A DNA stretch of 64,000 nt from Pectobacterium parmentieri (GCF_001742145.1 NZ_CP015749.1:4588001-4652000), one strand, 5' to 3'. Positions 39,492 to 48,651 are shown, counted from the first letter of the stretch. A program made the numbers and translations. Notes: generated by a model from the letters alone, not told the origin.

Positions 39492-40004
39492 ATGCACCAT
39501 GAACTGAATACTGAACTGGATTGCCGTATCAATGAGGCGATTTCGCGGCAGTTATTGCCACGCCGCCTCTCCTTAAGTCTGGCGAATGCCGCGCTGTTGG
39601 CAAAATATGCCAGCGAAGCGGCGGAAGATGCCAATGTCCCCATCGTTTTCAGTCTGGTGGATGCCAGCGGCCAGCAGCGCTACTTCTTTAGCATGGATAA
39701 CGCATTACTCATTAGCCATACGCTCGCGGGACAAAAGGCCTGGAGTGCCGTGGCGTTGAAAATGCCGACCCACACACTCGCGGAAAAAGTACAGCCCGGA
39801 TCCAGCCTTTACGGTTTGCAAAATGAACCTGGCATTTGTTGCTTTGGCGGTGGATTGCCCTGCTGGTCAGGCGGGGTGCTGCTAGGGGCTATCGGTATAA
39901 GCGGCGGTAGCGTCGAAGAGGATATTGCGATCGCCAGCGCCGCCCTCGCACGTTTCAGTCGTGAGCAATTCCCACTCACACCATTTAATGAATCGTTTTT
40001 CTAA
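39492..40004 (+). CDS. GlcG/HbpS (PduO C-terminal) family protein
   Basis: A 170-residue protein of the GlcG/HbpS family, the same fold as the PduO C-terminal domain. Recognisable segments are LANAALLAKYASEAAEDANVP, PIVFSLVDASGQQRYFFSMDNAL, AWSAVALKMPT and CFGGGLPCWSGGVLLGAIGISGG. Relatives bind heme or cobalamin-type ligands; here no B12 enzyme is present, so the ligand is unknown. It lies in the operon between the vertex protein and the kinase with short gaps and a GAGGAAAA ribosome site. Confidence 0.85.
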   Translation: MHHELNTELDCRINEAISRQLLPRRLSLSLANAALLAKYASEAAEDANVPIVFSLVDASGQQRYFFSMDNALLISHTLAGQKAWSAVALKMPTHTLAEKVQPGSSLYGLQNEPGICCFGGGLPCWSGGVLLGAIGISGGSVEEDIAIASAALARFSREQFPLTPFNESFF

Positions 40005-40027
40005 AAAAGAGATAGGCAGGGGTCATC

Positions 40028-41239
40028 ATGTCGTTAGCTTCACTGGTTCTGGTTATTAACTGTGGTTCATCGTCACTCAAGTTTTCAGTCATCCCACTCA
40101 ATGAAGATGCCCCGTTGCTGTCTGGACTGGCGGAAAAGTTAGGATTGGAAGAGGCTTGCATTACGTTTAAAGACGCGGTGGGTAATAAAACGACCACATT
40201 ACTTACTGAACCTAGCCACAACAGCGCACTGAATACGCTCTTCGCAACACTTGATGAACGGATGCTACTGCCGCGCCTGTGTGCCATCGGCCATCGTGTC
40301 GCGCATGGCGGCAGTGATTTCAAACAGTCCGTGTTGCTCACACCAGAGGTGATTGCGCGTATTCGGGAGCTCTCCACTCTGGCCCCTTTACACAATCCTG
40401 CCAATGTGGTCGGTATTGAAGCGGCGATGTCGCTGTTACCCGCGCTGCCGCAGGTTGCGGTGTTCGATACCGCGTTTCATCAGACGTTGCCACCAGAAGC
40501 CTACACTTACGCCATTCCACTTGAGTATCAGCAGCACCATCAGGTTAGGCGATATGGTTTTCACGGGACATCCCACCGGTTTATTGCCGCAGAAGCGGTT
40601 ACCAGACTGAAACTCAACCCAACCGATCATGGCATTCTTATCGCCCATCTTGGCAACGGTTCTTCGGTATGTGCGGTAAAAAACGGCGAAAGCGTGGATA
40701 CCTCAATGGGGATGACTCCACTTGAGGGGCTGGTGATGGGAACGCGCTGTGGCGATCTGGATTTCGGCGCAGCGGCCTATATCGCCCGTTGCACTGGGCA
40801 GACGCTCGAATCACTGTACAAAATGGTGAATAACGAGTCTGGTTTGTTCGGTTTGTCCGGCCTATCCAGCGATTGTCGTACCTTGCAGGACGCTCGTAGC
40901 AATGGCGACGCGCGCGCCACGCTTGCCATCGACGTGATGGTTCACCGTCTTGCTCGCCACCTTGGGGCTCACCTCGCCTCATTGCATCGATTTGATGCAC
41001 TCATTTTTACCGGTGGCATCGGTGAAAACTCTGCGCTGGTGCGTGAACTCACAGCCCAAAAACTGGCGGTGTTTGGCGTACATATTGATGTGAAGAAGAA
41101 CGCGCAAATTTTTGCGGGTCGAGACGGAGTGATCTCGCTCCCTGGCTCACCGATTGTGGCGGTGATCCCAACCAATGAAGAAAAGATGATTGCGCAAGAT
41201 GCTGCCATGCTTTCTGCCACATTTGAGGTGGCCTCCTGA
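40028..41239 (+). CDS. Acetate/propionate kinase (PduW/AckA family)
   Basis: A 403-residue acyl kinase making ATP from propanoyl or acetyl phosphate. Signature 1 is VLVINCGSSSLKFSVI at the N-terminus and signature 2 is VRRYGFHGTSHRFIA near 175. The catalytic region HLGNGSSVCAV and C-terminal FTGGIGENSALVR are intact. In this context it completes the PduL step and gives the pathway its ATP yield. It is a paralogue of housekeeping AckA, as judged by context. Confidence 0.94.
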   Translation: MSLASLVLVINCGSSSLKFSVIPLNEDAPLLSGLAEKLGLEEACITFKDAVGNKTTTLLTEPSHNSALNTLFATLDERMLLPRLCAIGHRVAHGGSDFKQSVLLTPEVIARIRELSTLAPLHNPANVVGIEAAMSLLPALPQVAVFDTAFHQTLPPEAYTYAIPLEYQQHHQVRRYGFHGTSHRFIAAEAVTRLKLNPTDHGILIAHLGNGSSVCAVKNGESVDTSMGMTPLEGLVMGTRCGDLDFGAAAYIARCTGQTLESLYKMVNNESGLFGLSGLSSDCRTLQDARSNGDARATLAIDVMVHRLARHLGAHLASLHRFDALIFTGGIGENSALVRELTAQKLAVFGVHIDVKKNAQIFAGRDGVISLPGSPIVAVIPTNEEKMIAQDAAMLSATFEVAS

Positions 41240-41356
41240 ATCAGGTGCAACGAGGTGCATGTAGGGAGGATTTTATTGTCTGGGGTTATACCGAAAAACA
41301 AGAAAGTCTCTCTGACGGGCAAAACATTTTGTCCTTAGCGCAATAACATCATAGTG

Positions 41357-41381
41357 CATGAATTTATTAGGTACATGAATT
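41357..41381 (+). promoter_or_regulatory. Direct-repeat candidate regulator site before the shell genes
   Basis: CATGAATT occurs at 41357 and 41374, 17 bp apart in direct orientation, in the 204-bp gap between the kinase gene and the first shell gene. AraC-type regulators often bind such repeats, so the island's own response regulator could act here. No clear -35/-10 pair was found. Confidence 0.3.
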
Positions 41382-41443
41382 CACCTTCGATGTGGGTAAT
41401 TCATTACTGACTTTTACTCTTACCTGGAAATATAGAGGTCATT

Positions 41444-41725
41444 ATGCAACAAGAAGCATTAGGAATGGTTGAAACAAAAGGTCTGGTTTCCGCAATTGAA
41501 GCCGCAGACACCATGGTTAAATCCGCAAACGTAATGTTGGTGGGTTATGAAAAAATTGGTTCTGGATTAGTGACGGTTATGGTACGCGGCGATGTTGGTG
41601 CAGTAAAAGCCGCAACCGATGCTGGCTCTGCCGCTGCGGGTAAAGTCGGCGAACTGGTATCCGTACATGTCATTCCACGCCCGCATATTGAAGTGGAAAA
41701 AATTCTGCCGAAAGCTGTCAGTTAA
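41444..41725 (+). CDS. BMC-H hexameric shell protein (PduA-like)
   Basis: A 93-residue hexamer-forming shell protein. It starts [20 protein letters not shown] and continues with [38 protein letters not shown] and [10 protein letters not shown], the canonical BMC fold. It is likely the major facet tile of the compartment. The tandem shell gene follows after 21 bp. Confidence 0.97.
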   Translation: MQQEALGMVETKGLVSAIEAADTMVKSANVMLVGYEKIGSGLVTVMVRGDVGAVKAATDAGSAAAGKVGELVSVHVIPRPHIEVEKILPKAVS

Positions 41726-41746
41726 TAAAGCCAGAGGATACTGACC

Positions 41747-42532
41747 ATGAGAGATAATCTTGTTGAACAGATTATATCTGAAGTAATGAATAAACAGGCT
41801 GATGTGAGCGAAAATAACAAAACCGTAAACAGCGTTATTGGTTGTGGTTTAACGGAATTTGTTGGTACAGCTCTGGGACATACTATTGGGCTGGTTATTG
41901 CCAATGTCGATCATCAGTTGCATGAAATCATGAATATCGACAAGAAATATCGCTCAATCGGTATTCTTGGCGCGCGTACCGGTGCCGGCCCACATATTTT
42001 CGCGGCGGATGAAGCTATTAAAGCCACGAACAGCGAAATTCTTTCTATTGAGCTGGCTCGTGATACCGAAGGTGGTGGTGGACATGGGTGTTTAATCATT
42101 TTTGGTGCATCCGATGTGTCAGATGTTCGCCGTGCGGTTGAAGTCGCTCTGGGTGAAATTGAGCGAACGATGGGGGATGTCTACGGTTCGCCGGCAGGTC
42201 ATCTGGAATTCCAGTACACCGCTCGCGCCAGCTATGCCCTCAATAAAGCGCTAGGCGCACCAGTGGGTAAATCCTTCGGAATGACTTGTGCTTCTCCTGC
42301 CGCGATTGGTGTGGTTGTCGCCGATGCTGCTGCAAAAGCGGCTGTGATCGAGCCAGTGGGCTATGCCAGTCCTGCACACGGCACCAGTTTTAGTAACGAA
42401 GTGATTTTCACTTTTTCTGGTGATTCTGGCGCCGTTCGTCAAGCGGTTATTTCGGCAAGAGAGGTCGGTAAGAAACTGCTGGCTACTCTGGATCCGGCAC
42501 CAATCAAATCGACAACGACACCGTACATTTGA
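41747..42532 (+). CDS. BMC-T tandem shell protein (PduB-like)
   Basis: A 261-residue trimeric shell protein made of two BMC domains (about 30-130 and 145-250). Key blocks are FVGTALGHTIGLVIANVDHQL, SIGILGARTGAGPHIFAADEA and GVVVADAAAKAAVIEPVGYASP. The N-terminal 25 residues (RDNLVEQIISEVMNKQ) form an amphipathic helix like the PduB extension that links shell to cargo. Confidence 0.95.
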   Translation: MRDNLVEQIISEVMNKQADVSENNKTVNSVIGCGLTEFVGTALGHTIGLVIANVDHQLHEIMNIDKKYRSIGILGARTGAGPHIFAADEAIKATNSEILSIELARDTEGGGGHGCLIIFGASDVSDVRRAVEVALGEIERTMGDVYGSPAGHLEFQYTARASYALNKALGAPVGKSFGMTCASPAAIGVVVADAAAKAAVIEPVGYASPAHGTSFSNEVIFTFSGDSGAVRQAVISAREVGKKLLATLDPAPIKSTTTPYI

Positions 42533-42581
42533 TGGCGAGCGGCAACGTGTGTGAAGCGATGTGAAGTAAGGAATGTAAAGC

Positions 42582-44090
42582 ATGAACGATCTTGAAATTA
42601 CTCAGGCCGTTTCCCGTGCCTTGAGTAAATACACCAAAACAACGCCAGAAGCACAAGAGCACAGCGGCCCTTCTGCAACTCCAGCGCCTGATCGCGACAA
42701 CATTGAAGCGATTGTCGCCAGTGCGCTGGCAAGACGAGCGGGTGCCGAACCTGCTGCCGACCAAACATCGGGAAATGGCGCTTTTGCGACGATGGATGAG
42801 GCGATTGCCGCAGCACAACATGCGCAAATCCAGTATCGCCACTGCTCAATGCAGGATCGTACCCGTTTTGTTGATGGTATTCGCCAACTTTTCCTGCAGG
42901 AAGAGGTATTGCAGGCCATTTCCAGAATGGCGGTGGAAGAGACCGGCATGGGTAACTATGCCGATAAATTGGTAAAAAACCGCGTTGCTGCACAAAAAAC
43001 GCCAGGCGTTGAAGATTTAGCAACGAGCGCATTGAGTGGTGATGGTGGCCTGACGCTGATGGAATACTCCGCCTATGGCGTCATTGGTTCGATCACGCCG
43101 ACCACTAACCCGACGGAAACCATTATCAACAACTCCATCGGCATGCTAGCGGCAGGCAACACCGCGGTGTTCAGCCCTCATCCACGCTCACGTAATGTAT
43201 CACTGCACTGTGTTGCGTTGATCAACCAGCAACTGGCTCGGCTGGGTGCGCCAGCCAATCTGGTCGTGACCGTGACTAAACCGTCGATTGATAACACTAA
43301 CGCGTTAATCAACGATCCTCGCGTCAATATGCTGGTCGCGACAGGTGGCCCAGCCATTGTGAAAACGGTGATGTCGTCCGGTAAGAAAGCCATTGGTGCC
43401 GGTGCAGGCAATCCCCCCGCCGTGGTGGATGAAACTGCGAATGTCGAGAAAGCTGCCCGGGATATCATTAACGGCTGTAGTTTCGACAACAACCTACCTT
43501 GCGTGGCGGAAAAAGAGGTCATTGTCGTTAACGAAGTGGCTGATTACCTTATTCATTGCATGAAGAAAAGCGGAGCCTGGCTGCTATGCGATAAACAGCA
43601 TATCCAGCAATTGCAATCGCTCGTGCTTAATGAAAAAGGTACAGGCCCGAACACCGCGTTCGTGGGTAAAAATGCCCGCTTCATTTTGCAGCAGATTGGT
43701 ATCAACGTGCCGGAAGAGATTAAGGTGATTCTGATTGAAGCCGAGCGTGACCATCCTTTCGTCGTGCATGAACTAATGATGCCGATTCTGCCAGTGGTTC
43801 GGGTAGAAAATGTCGATGAAGCGATCGAGCTAGCGGTGAAGGTAGAGCATGGCAATCGTCATACCGCCATGATGCACTCCACTAATGTTGAAAAACTCAC
43901 CAAGATGGCGCGTCTTATTCAGACGACTATTTTTGTGAAAAATGGTCCCTCATACGCCGGAATTGGTGTGGGTGGTGAAGGTCATGCCACGTTTACTATC
44001 GCCGGGCCAACCGGGGAAGGGCTGACCTCCGCGCGCACGTTTGCCAGAAACCGTCGGTGCGTGATGGTCGAAGCGCTCAATATTCGCTGA
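42582..44090 (+). CDS. CoA-acylating aldehyde dehydrogenase (PduP/CutF-like)
   Basis: A 502-residue enzyme oxidising propanal to propanoyl-CoA with NAD+. It carries an N-terminal encapsulation helix (NDLEITQAVSRALSKYTK), a linker and a second helix (RDNIEAIVASALARR). The catalytic cysteine is C307 in FDNNLPCVAEKEV. The nucleotide-binding region includes SITPTTNPTETIINNSIGML. Its two-helix N-terminus suggests strong packaging into the lumen. Confidence 0.95.
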   Translation: MNDLEITQAVSRALSKYTKTTPEAQEHSGPSATPAPDRDNIEAIVASALARRAGAEPAADQTSGNGAFATMDEAIAAAQHAQIQYRHCSMQDRTRFVDGIRQLFLQEEVLQAISRMAVEETGMGNYADKLVKNRVAAQKTPGVEDLATSALSGDGGLTLMEYSAYGVIGSITPTTNPTETIINNSIGMLAAGNTAVFSPHPRSRNVSLHCVALINQQLARLGAPANLVVTVTKPSIDNTNALINDPRVNMLVATGGPAIVKTVMSSGKKAIGAGAGNPPAVVDETANVEKAARDIINGCSFDNNLPCVAEKEVIVVNEVADYLIHCMKKSGAWLLCDKQHIQQLQSLVLNEKGTGPNTAFVGKNARFILQQIGINVPEEIKVILIEAERDHPFVVHELMMPILPVVRVENVDEAIELAVKVEHGNRHTAMMHSTNVEKLTKMARLIQTTIFVKNGPSYAGIGVGGEGHATFTIAGPTGEGLTSARTFARNRRCVMVEALNIR

Positions 44091-44115
44091 TATTAGCAGG
44101 ACGGGTAACCCTGAG

Positions 44116-44415
44116 ATGAAAAAACGTATCATCAACGCGCCGACGCTGGAAACGCTGGCCATGCTGAAACGGCGTATGCCTTCCGAGTCGCGCAACCGTC
44201 TGGAAATGGTACGTATCGACGCTATCGGGTTGATTATGTTGCCGGTACCGGATCTGTATTTTTACGCCGATCAGGCCAGTAAAAGTGCACATGTTGCGGT
44301 ATCGGAAATCTTTGGCAGTTGCCCGCAACATATCACGACGCTGGCCATATTCGGCGAGGTTGCCGCAGTGAATGAAGCCATGCGCATTATTGAGGATGAT
44401 GCTAGTACATTCTGA
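44116..44415 (+). CDS. Permuted BMC-H shell protein (PduU/EutS-like)
   Basis: A 99-residue shell protein whose order of elements (N-terminal NAPTLETLAMLKRR, then RIDAIGLIMLPVPDLYFY, then TTLAIFGEVAAVNEAMRI) fits the circularly permuted EutS/PduU subclass. Those members form hexamers with a beta-barrel cap and bind partner peptides. It follows the aldehyde dehydrogenase gene by 25 bp and precedes the DJ-1 gene by 10 bp. Confidence 0.88.
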   Translation: MKKRIINAPTLETLAMLKRRMPSESRNRLEMVRIDAIGLIMLPVPDLYFYADQASKSAHVAVSEIFGSCPQHITTLAIFGEVAAVNEAMRIIEDDASTF

Positions 44416-44425
44416 GAGTTCGCTT

Positions 44426-45001
44426 ATGAAAAGAATTCTGATGCTTGCAGGCGATTTCTCTGAAGACTATGAAGTCATGGTGCCATGGCAGGCATTAAGC
44501 ATGTTAGGTTTCAGAGTTGATGTAGTTTGCCCGGGAAAACGTACTGGGGAATATATTAAGACCGCGATTCATGATTTTGAAGGCGACCAAACTTATACCG
44601 AGAAACCCGGTCATTTATTTCGATTAACCGCATCTTTTGATGAAGTCAGGATGCAAGAGTACGGTGGTGTATATATTGCTGGTGGTCGAGCACCAGAATA
44701 TTTACGCCTGAATAAATCAGTACTGAACATTATTCACTATGCGAATAATTTTACATTACCTATTGCGGCAATTTGTCATGGCCCTCAGATTCTGGTCGCG
44801 GCAGGCATATTAAAAGGAAAGAAACTGACGGGATATTTCACTTTAAAACCTGAGATTGAAATGGCAGGAGGAAAGTGGATTACCGCCGCCGATGACGAGG
44901 CCATACAAGATGGCAATCTGGTCACCGCCGCAACCTGGATGGGACATCCGGCAATATTACGTCAATTTATTAGTTTAATAGGCACCAGCATTATTCACTA
45001 G
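44426..45001 (+). CDS. DJ-1/PfpI family protein in the BMC operon
   Basis: ATG 44426 gives 191 residues (MKRILMLAGDFSEDYEVMVP). The catalytic Cys is C117 in the nucleophile elbow AAICHGPQIL, with a Glu near residue 15 as expected. DJ-1/PfpI members include proteases, glyoxalases and protein deglycases. In an aldehyde-producing compartment operon, a role in protecting proteins from reactive aldehydes is plausible but unproven. GAGAG lies before the start. Confidence 0.85.
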   Translation: MKRILMLAGDFSEDYEVMVPWQALSMLGFRVDVVCPGKRTGEYIKTAIHDFEGDQTYTEKPGHLFRLTASFDEVRMQEYGGVYIAGGRAPEYLRLNKSVLNIIHYANNFTLPIAAICHGPQILVAAGILKGKKLTGYFTLKPEIEMAGGKWITAADDEAIQDGNLVTAATWMGHPAILRQFISLIGTSIIH

Positions 45002-45080
45002 TGTACCCGGCACTGCCGTCAGGTTAAACAATTCAAGTGTGGTTGAACAATCACGCTACTATCATTTCGGGAGTTATTGT

Positions 45081-47624
45081 ATGTTAGAGAAAGGCTTTCT
45101 TAATCCGACCGATCGTGTTGTAAGACTCAAAAATATGATTCTGCATGCCAAACCTTATGTAGAGTCTGAACGTGCCGTGTTGGCGACTGAGGCTTATAAA
45201 GAGAATGAACATCTTCCCGCTATTATGCGTCGGGCAAAAGTCGTTGAGAAAATATTCAATGAATTGCCTGTCACGATTCGCCCAGATGAATTAATTGTTG
45301 GTGCAGTGACTATTAATCCGCGCTCCACGGAAATCTGCCCTGAATTTTCTTATGATTGGGTGGAGAATGAGTTCGACACCATGGAGCATCGTGTTGCCGA
45401 CCCGTTTATTATTCCGAAGAAAACGGCAGATGAACTGCATCAGGCGTTTAAATATTGGCCGGGTAAAACCACCAGCTCGTTGGCCTCTTCCTATATGTCT
45501 GAAGGGACAAAAGAGAGTATGGGTAGCGGTGTTTTCACCGTAGGTAACTATTTCTTTGGCGGTGTAGGCCATGTCAGCGTTGACTATGGCAAAGTGCTGA
45601 AAATCGGTTTTCGCGGCATCATCAATGAAGTCACTCGCGCATTGGAGAACCTTGATCGCAGCGAACCGGATTACATCAAAAAAGAGCAGTTCTATCACGC
45701 CGTTATTCTGAGCTATCAGGCTGCAATCAATTTTGCGCATCGTTATGCTCAGGAAGCGTCCCGGCTTGCCAGCGAAGAGCGCGATCCAACTCGTCAGCGT
45801 GAACTGGAACACATTGCCCAAAACTGTACCCGTGTACCGGAATATGGCGCAACCTCGTTCTGGGAAGCGTGCCAGACATTCTGGTTTATCCAGAGCATGT
45901 TACAGATTGAATCCAGTGGTCACTCCATCTCCCCAGGGCGTTTTGACCAGTATATGTATCCATATCTGGCGGCGGATAAATCGATCAGCACGGAATTTGC
46001 TCAGGAATTGGTTGACTGCTGCTGGATCAAACTTAACGATATCAACAAAACCCGCGATGAAGTGTCTGCTCAGGCTTTTGCTGGTTATGCCGTGTTCCAG
46101 AACCTGTGTGTGGGTGGGCAGACTGAAGATGGTCGCGACGCCACCAACCCATTGACTTATATGTGTATGGAAGCGACCGCGCATGTGCGCCTGCCGCAGC
46201 CGTCCTTCTCTATTCGTGTTTGGCAGGGCACGCCAGATGAATTCCTCTATCGCGCTTGTGAGTTGACACGTCTGGGTCTCGGCGTACCTGCCATGTATAA
46301 CGATGAAGTGATCATTCCGGCACTGCAAAACCGTGGTGTATCACTGCGTGATGCGCGTGATTATTGCATCATCGGCTGTGTGGAGCCTCAGTCACCGCAT
46401 CGCACTGAAGGCTGGCACGATGCCGCTTTCTTCAACGTGGCGAAGGTACTGGAAATCACCCTCAATAATGGTCGTGCCGGGGACAAGCAGCTAGGCCCGG
46501 TAACGGGTGAGATGACGCAGTACACCGGCATGGATGATTTCTATACCGCCTTCAAAAAACAGATGGCTCACTTTGTTCACCAACTGGTTGAAGCGTGTAA
46601 CAGCGTTGATATCGCCCATGGTGAACGTTGCCCTCTGCCATTCCTTTCCGCGCTCGTGGATGATTGTATTGGTCGTGGCAAATCGCTTCAGGAAGGTGGT
46701 GCCATTTACAACTTTACTGGCCCGCAGGCATTCGGCGTGGCGGATACTGGCGACTCTGTTTATGCCATTCAGAAACAGGTATTCGAAGACCGTCGGATGA
46801 CGCTTCAGGAACTGAAAAACGCGCTTGATGCTAACTTTGGCTATCCCGTTGGCGGCACTTCACATCATGCAACAGCGAAATCCTCTCTCGGTGAGCAGGA
46901 TATTTACGATGTGGTCAAACGCATTATCGATCAACACGGGACGCTCAACCCGGCAGCGATTAAAAATGAAGTTTACCGTCAGCTCTCCAGCGGCAGCACT
47001 GCTCCGTCTACGGGCAACGCCCGCTATGAAGAGATTCGTCATATTTTGGAAAATACACCGTGTTTCGGTAATGACATCGATGACGTGGATTTGGTGGCCC
47101 GCAATTGTGCTCTGATCTACTGCCAGGAAGTGGAAAAATACACTAACCCACGCGGTGGCCGCTTCCAGGCTGGCATCTACCCGGTATCGGCAAACGTGCT
47201 GTTTGGGAAAGACGTGAGCGCACTGCCGGACGGTCGCTTGGCGAAAGAGCCTCTGGCTGACGGCGTATCGCCACGTCAGGGTAAAGATACCCTTGGCCCA
47301 ACCGCCGCCGCGAACTCTGTTGCGAAGCTGGATCACTTCATCGCTTCCAACGGTACGTTATACAACCAGAAATTCCTGCCTTCCTCTTTGGCCGGGGAAA
47401 AAGGGTTACGTAACTTTGGCGGTCTGGTTCGTAGCTATTTCGATAAGAAAGGCATGCACGTGCAATTCAACGTGATCGATCGTAACACCTTGTTGGAAGC
47501 ACAGAAAAACCCGCAGCAGCACCAGGATCTGGTGGTCCGTGTGGCGGGGTATAGCGCCCAGTTTGTGGTATTAGCCAAAGAGGTTCAGGACGACATCATT
47601 AGTCGTACCGAGCAGCACTTCTGA
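45081..47624 (+). CDS. Glycyl-radical diol dehydratase (B12-independent)
   Basis: Signature enzyme of the compartment. ATG 45081 has GGGAG seven bases upstream and gives 847 residues. The residue set of Clostridium butyricum glycerol dehydratase lines up at identical numbers: H164 (GGVGHVSVDYG), H281 and S282 (ESSGHSIS), C433 and E435 (IIGCVEPQ) and D447 (EGWHDAAFFN). The glycyl radical is G823 in RVAGYSAQF. Choline lyases have Thr where diol enzymes have Asp, so a diol is the likely substrate: 1,2-propanediol to propanal, or glycerol to 3-hydroxypropanal. Residues about 591-648 are an insertion absent from the 787-residue clostridial enzyme and contain an amphipathic helix. The product must be made anaerobically. 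Confidence 0.95.
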   Translation: MLEKGFLNPTDRVVRLKNMILHAKPYVESERAVLATEAYKENEHLPAIMRRAKVVEKIFNELPVTIRPDELIVGAVTINPRSTEICPEFSYDWVENEFDTMEHRVADPFIIPKKTADELHQAFKYWPGKTTSSLASSYMSEGTKESMGSGVFTVGNYFFGGVGHVSVDYGKVLKIGFRGIINEVTRALENLDRSEPDYIKKEQFYHAVILSYQAAINFAHRYAQEASRLASEERDPTRQRELEHIAQNCTRVPEYGATSFWEACQTFWFIQSMLQIESSGHSISPGRFDQYMYPYLAADKSISTEFAQELVDCCWIKLNDINKTRDEVSAQAFAGYAVFQNLCVGGQTEDGRDATNPLTYMCMEATAHVRLPQPSFSIRVWQGTPDEFLYRACELTRLGLGVPAMYNDEVIIPALQNRGVSLRDARDYCIIGCVEPQSPHRTEGWHDAAFFNVAKVLEITLNNGRAGDKQLGPVTGEMTQYTGMDDFYTAFKKQMAHFVHQLVEACNSVDIAHGERCPLPFLSALVDDCIGRGKSLQEGGAIYNFTGPQAFGVADTGDSVYAIQKQVFEDRRMTLQELKNALDANFGYPVGGTSHHATAKSSLGEQDIYDVVKRIIDQHGTLNPAAIKNEVYRQLSSGSTAPSTGNARYEEIRHILENTPCFGNDIDDVDLVARNCALIYCQEVEKYTNPRGGRFQAGIYPVSANVLFGKDVSALPDGRLAKEPLADGVSPRQGKDTLGPTAAANSVAKLDHFIASNGTLYNQKFLPSSLAGEKGLRNFGGLVRSYFDKKGMHVQFNVIDRNTLLEAQKNPQQHQDLVVRVAGYSAQFVVLAKEVQDDIISRTEQHF

Positions 47625-47641
47625 TTTTTCCTTGCTTGTCA

Positions 47642-47665
47642 GGGCCATGTTGGTACGCATGGCCC
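47642..47665 (+). terminator. Hairpin between dehydratase and activase genes
   Basis: GGGCCATG, 8 nt and CATGGCCC then TTTCT form a terminator-like stem 18 bp after the dehydratase stop. Partial termination here would set dehydratase expression above activase expression. Confidence 0.75.
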
Positions 47666-47733
47666 TTTCTCAGGCCCGATTTTAGCGGCTGATGTGCTAT
47701 TGCCTGATGGTCGCTTTTTTGACGAGTGATGTT

Positions 47734-48651
47734 ATGAAGAGAGTCGAATACGATACCGAAGGCGTTTTATTCAATATTCAACGCTATTCCTTACATGATG
47801 GTCCCGGCATCAGGACAATCCCTTTTTTTAAAGGTTGTCCGTTGGCCTGCAAGTGGTGCAGTAATCCTGAGTCACAGCGCCCACAGCCTGAACTGATTTA
47901 TAAAAAAAATGATTGTATACGCTGTGGAAAATGCGTGGATGTCTGCAAACAGCATGCGCTCTCCCCCAATAATCCTTTTTTCATCGATCGTGAACGGTGC
48001 ATTCAGTGTGGTGATTGTACTCACGTTTGTCCGACCCAGGCGCTGGAGATGAAAGGCAAGCGTATGTCCGTCGGTGAGGTGGTGCGTGAGCTACAGAAGG
48101 AGGAAAACTTATTTCGTCGCTCAGGCGGGGGAATTACCTTATCGGGTGGCGAACCGTTGGCGCAACCGGAGTTTGCTCGCGAGCTATTAAAAGCCTGTAA
48201 AGAGAAAGGGTGGCACACTGCTATTGAAACCACTGGCTTTACAACTAAAGAGGTGGTTGAAGATGTCTTTCCGTGGGTCGATCTGGCGCTTACGGATATT
48301 AAAGCCATTAACCCAATGGTTCATGAAGAAAATACTGGGGTCAATAATAGTCGAATTCTTGAAAATCTGATCCGTATTTCTTTTATCACTAACGTTATCG
48401 TGCGTATTCCCGTCATTCCGGGGGTAAATGATAACCCGGATGAAATCCGTAGTATTGCTGAATTTGCTCGACTAATGTCTGGCGTCGATACTATTCACCT
48501 TCTGCCATATCATACCTTCGGGGAAAATAAATATGATTTGCTAGGCAGAATTTACCCAATGGGCGATGCGAAATCACATCCAGAAGATAAAATGGAAAGT
48601 CTGAAAAAAATCGTCGAATCAATGGGATTTCATTGTCACATTGGTGGTTAA
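47734..48651 (+). CDS. Glycyl-radical enzyme activase (radical SAM)
   Basis: Radical-SAM enzyme that installs the glycyl radical on the dehydratase. I chose ATG 47734 (MKRVEYDTEGVLFNIQRYSL), giving 305 residues; the frame is open to 47692 without homology. The SAM cluster motif is GCPLACKWCSNPE (CxxxCxxC). Two further [4Fe-4S] ferredoxin motifs follow, CIRCGKCVDVCK and CIQCGDCTHVCP, typical of the activase class that partners diol and choline enzymes. The GGEPLAQPEF block is the SAM-binding GGE motif. The ribosome site is weak. Confidence 0.95.
   Translation: MKRVEYDTEGVLFNIQRYSLHDGPGIRTIPFFKGCPLACKWCSNPESQRPQPELIYKKNDCIRCGKCVDVCKQHALSPNNPFFIDRERCIQCGDCTHVCPTQALEMKGKRMSVGEVVRELQKEENLFRRSGGGITLSGGEPLAQPEFARELLKACKEKGWHTAIETTGFTTKEVVEDVFPWVDLALTDIKAINPMVHEENTGVNNSRILENLIRISFITNVIVRIPVIPGVNDNPDEIRSIAEFARLMSGVDTIHLLPYHTFGENKYDLLGRIYPMGDAKSHPEDKMESLKKIVESMGFHCHIGG

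Noticed and set aside
45039..45080. GTG start adding 14 residues to the glycyl-radical enzyme
   Set aside because: ATG 45081 has GGGAG upstream and puts every catalytic residue at the number known for glycerol dehydratase.
45081..47624. Choline trimethylamine-lyase (CutC) as identity of the glycyl-radical enzyme
   Set aside because: The diol-specific His and Asp residues are present and there is a diol channel and PocR sensor.
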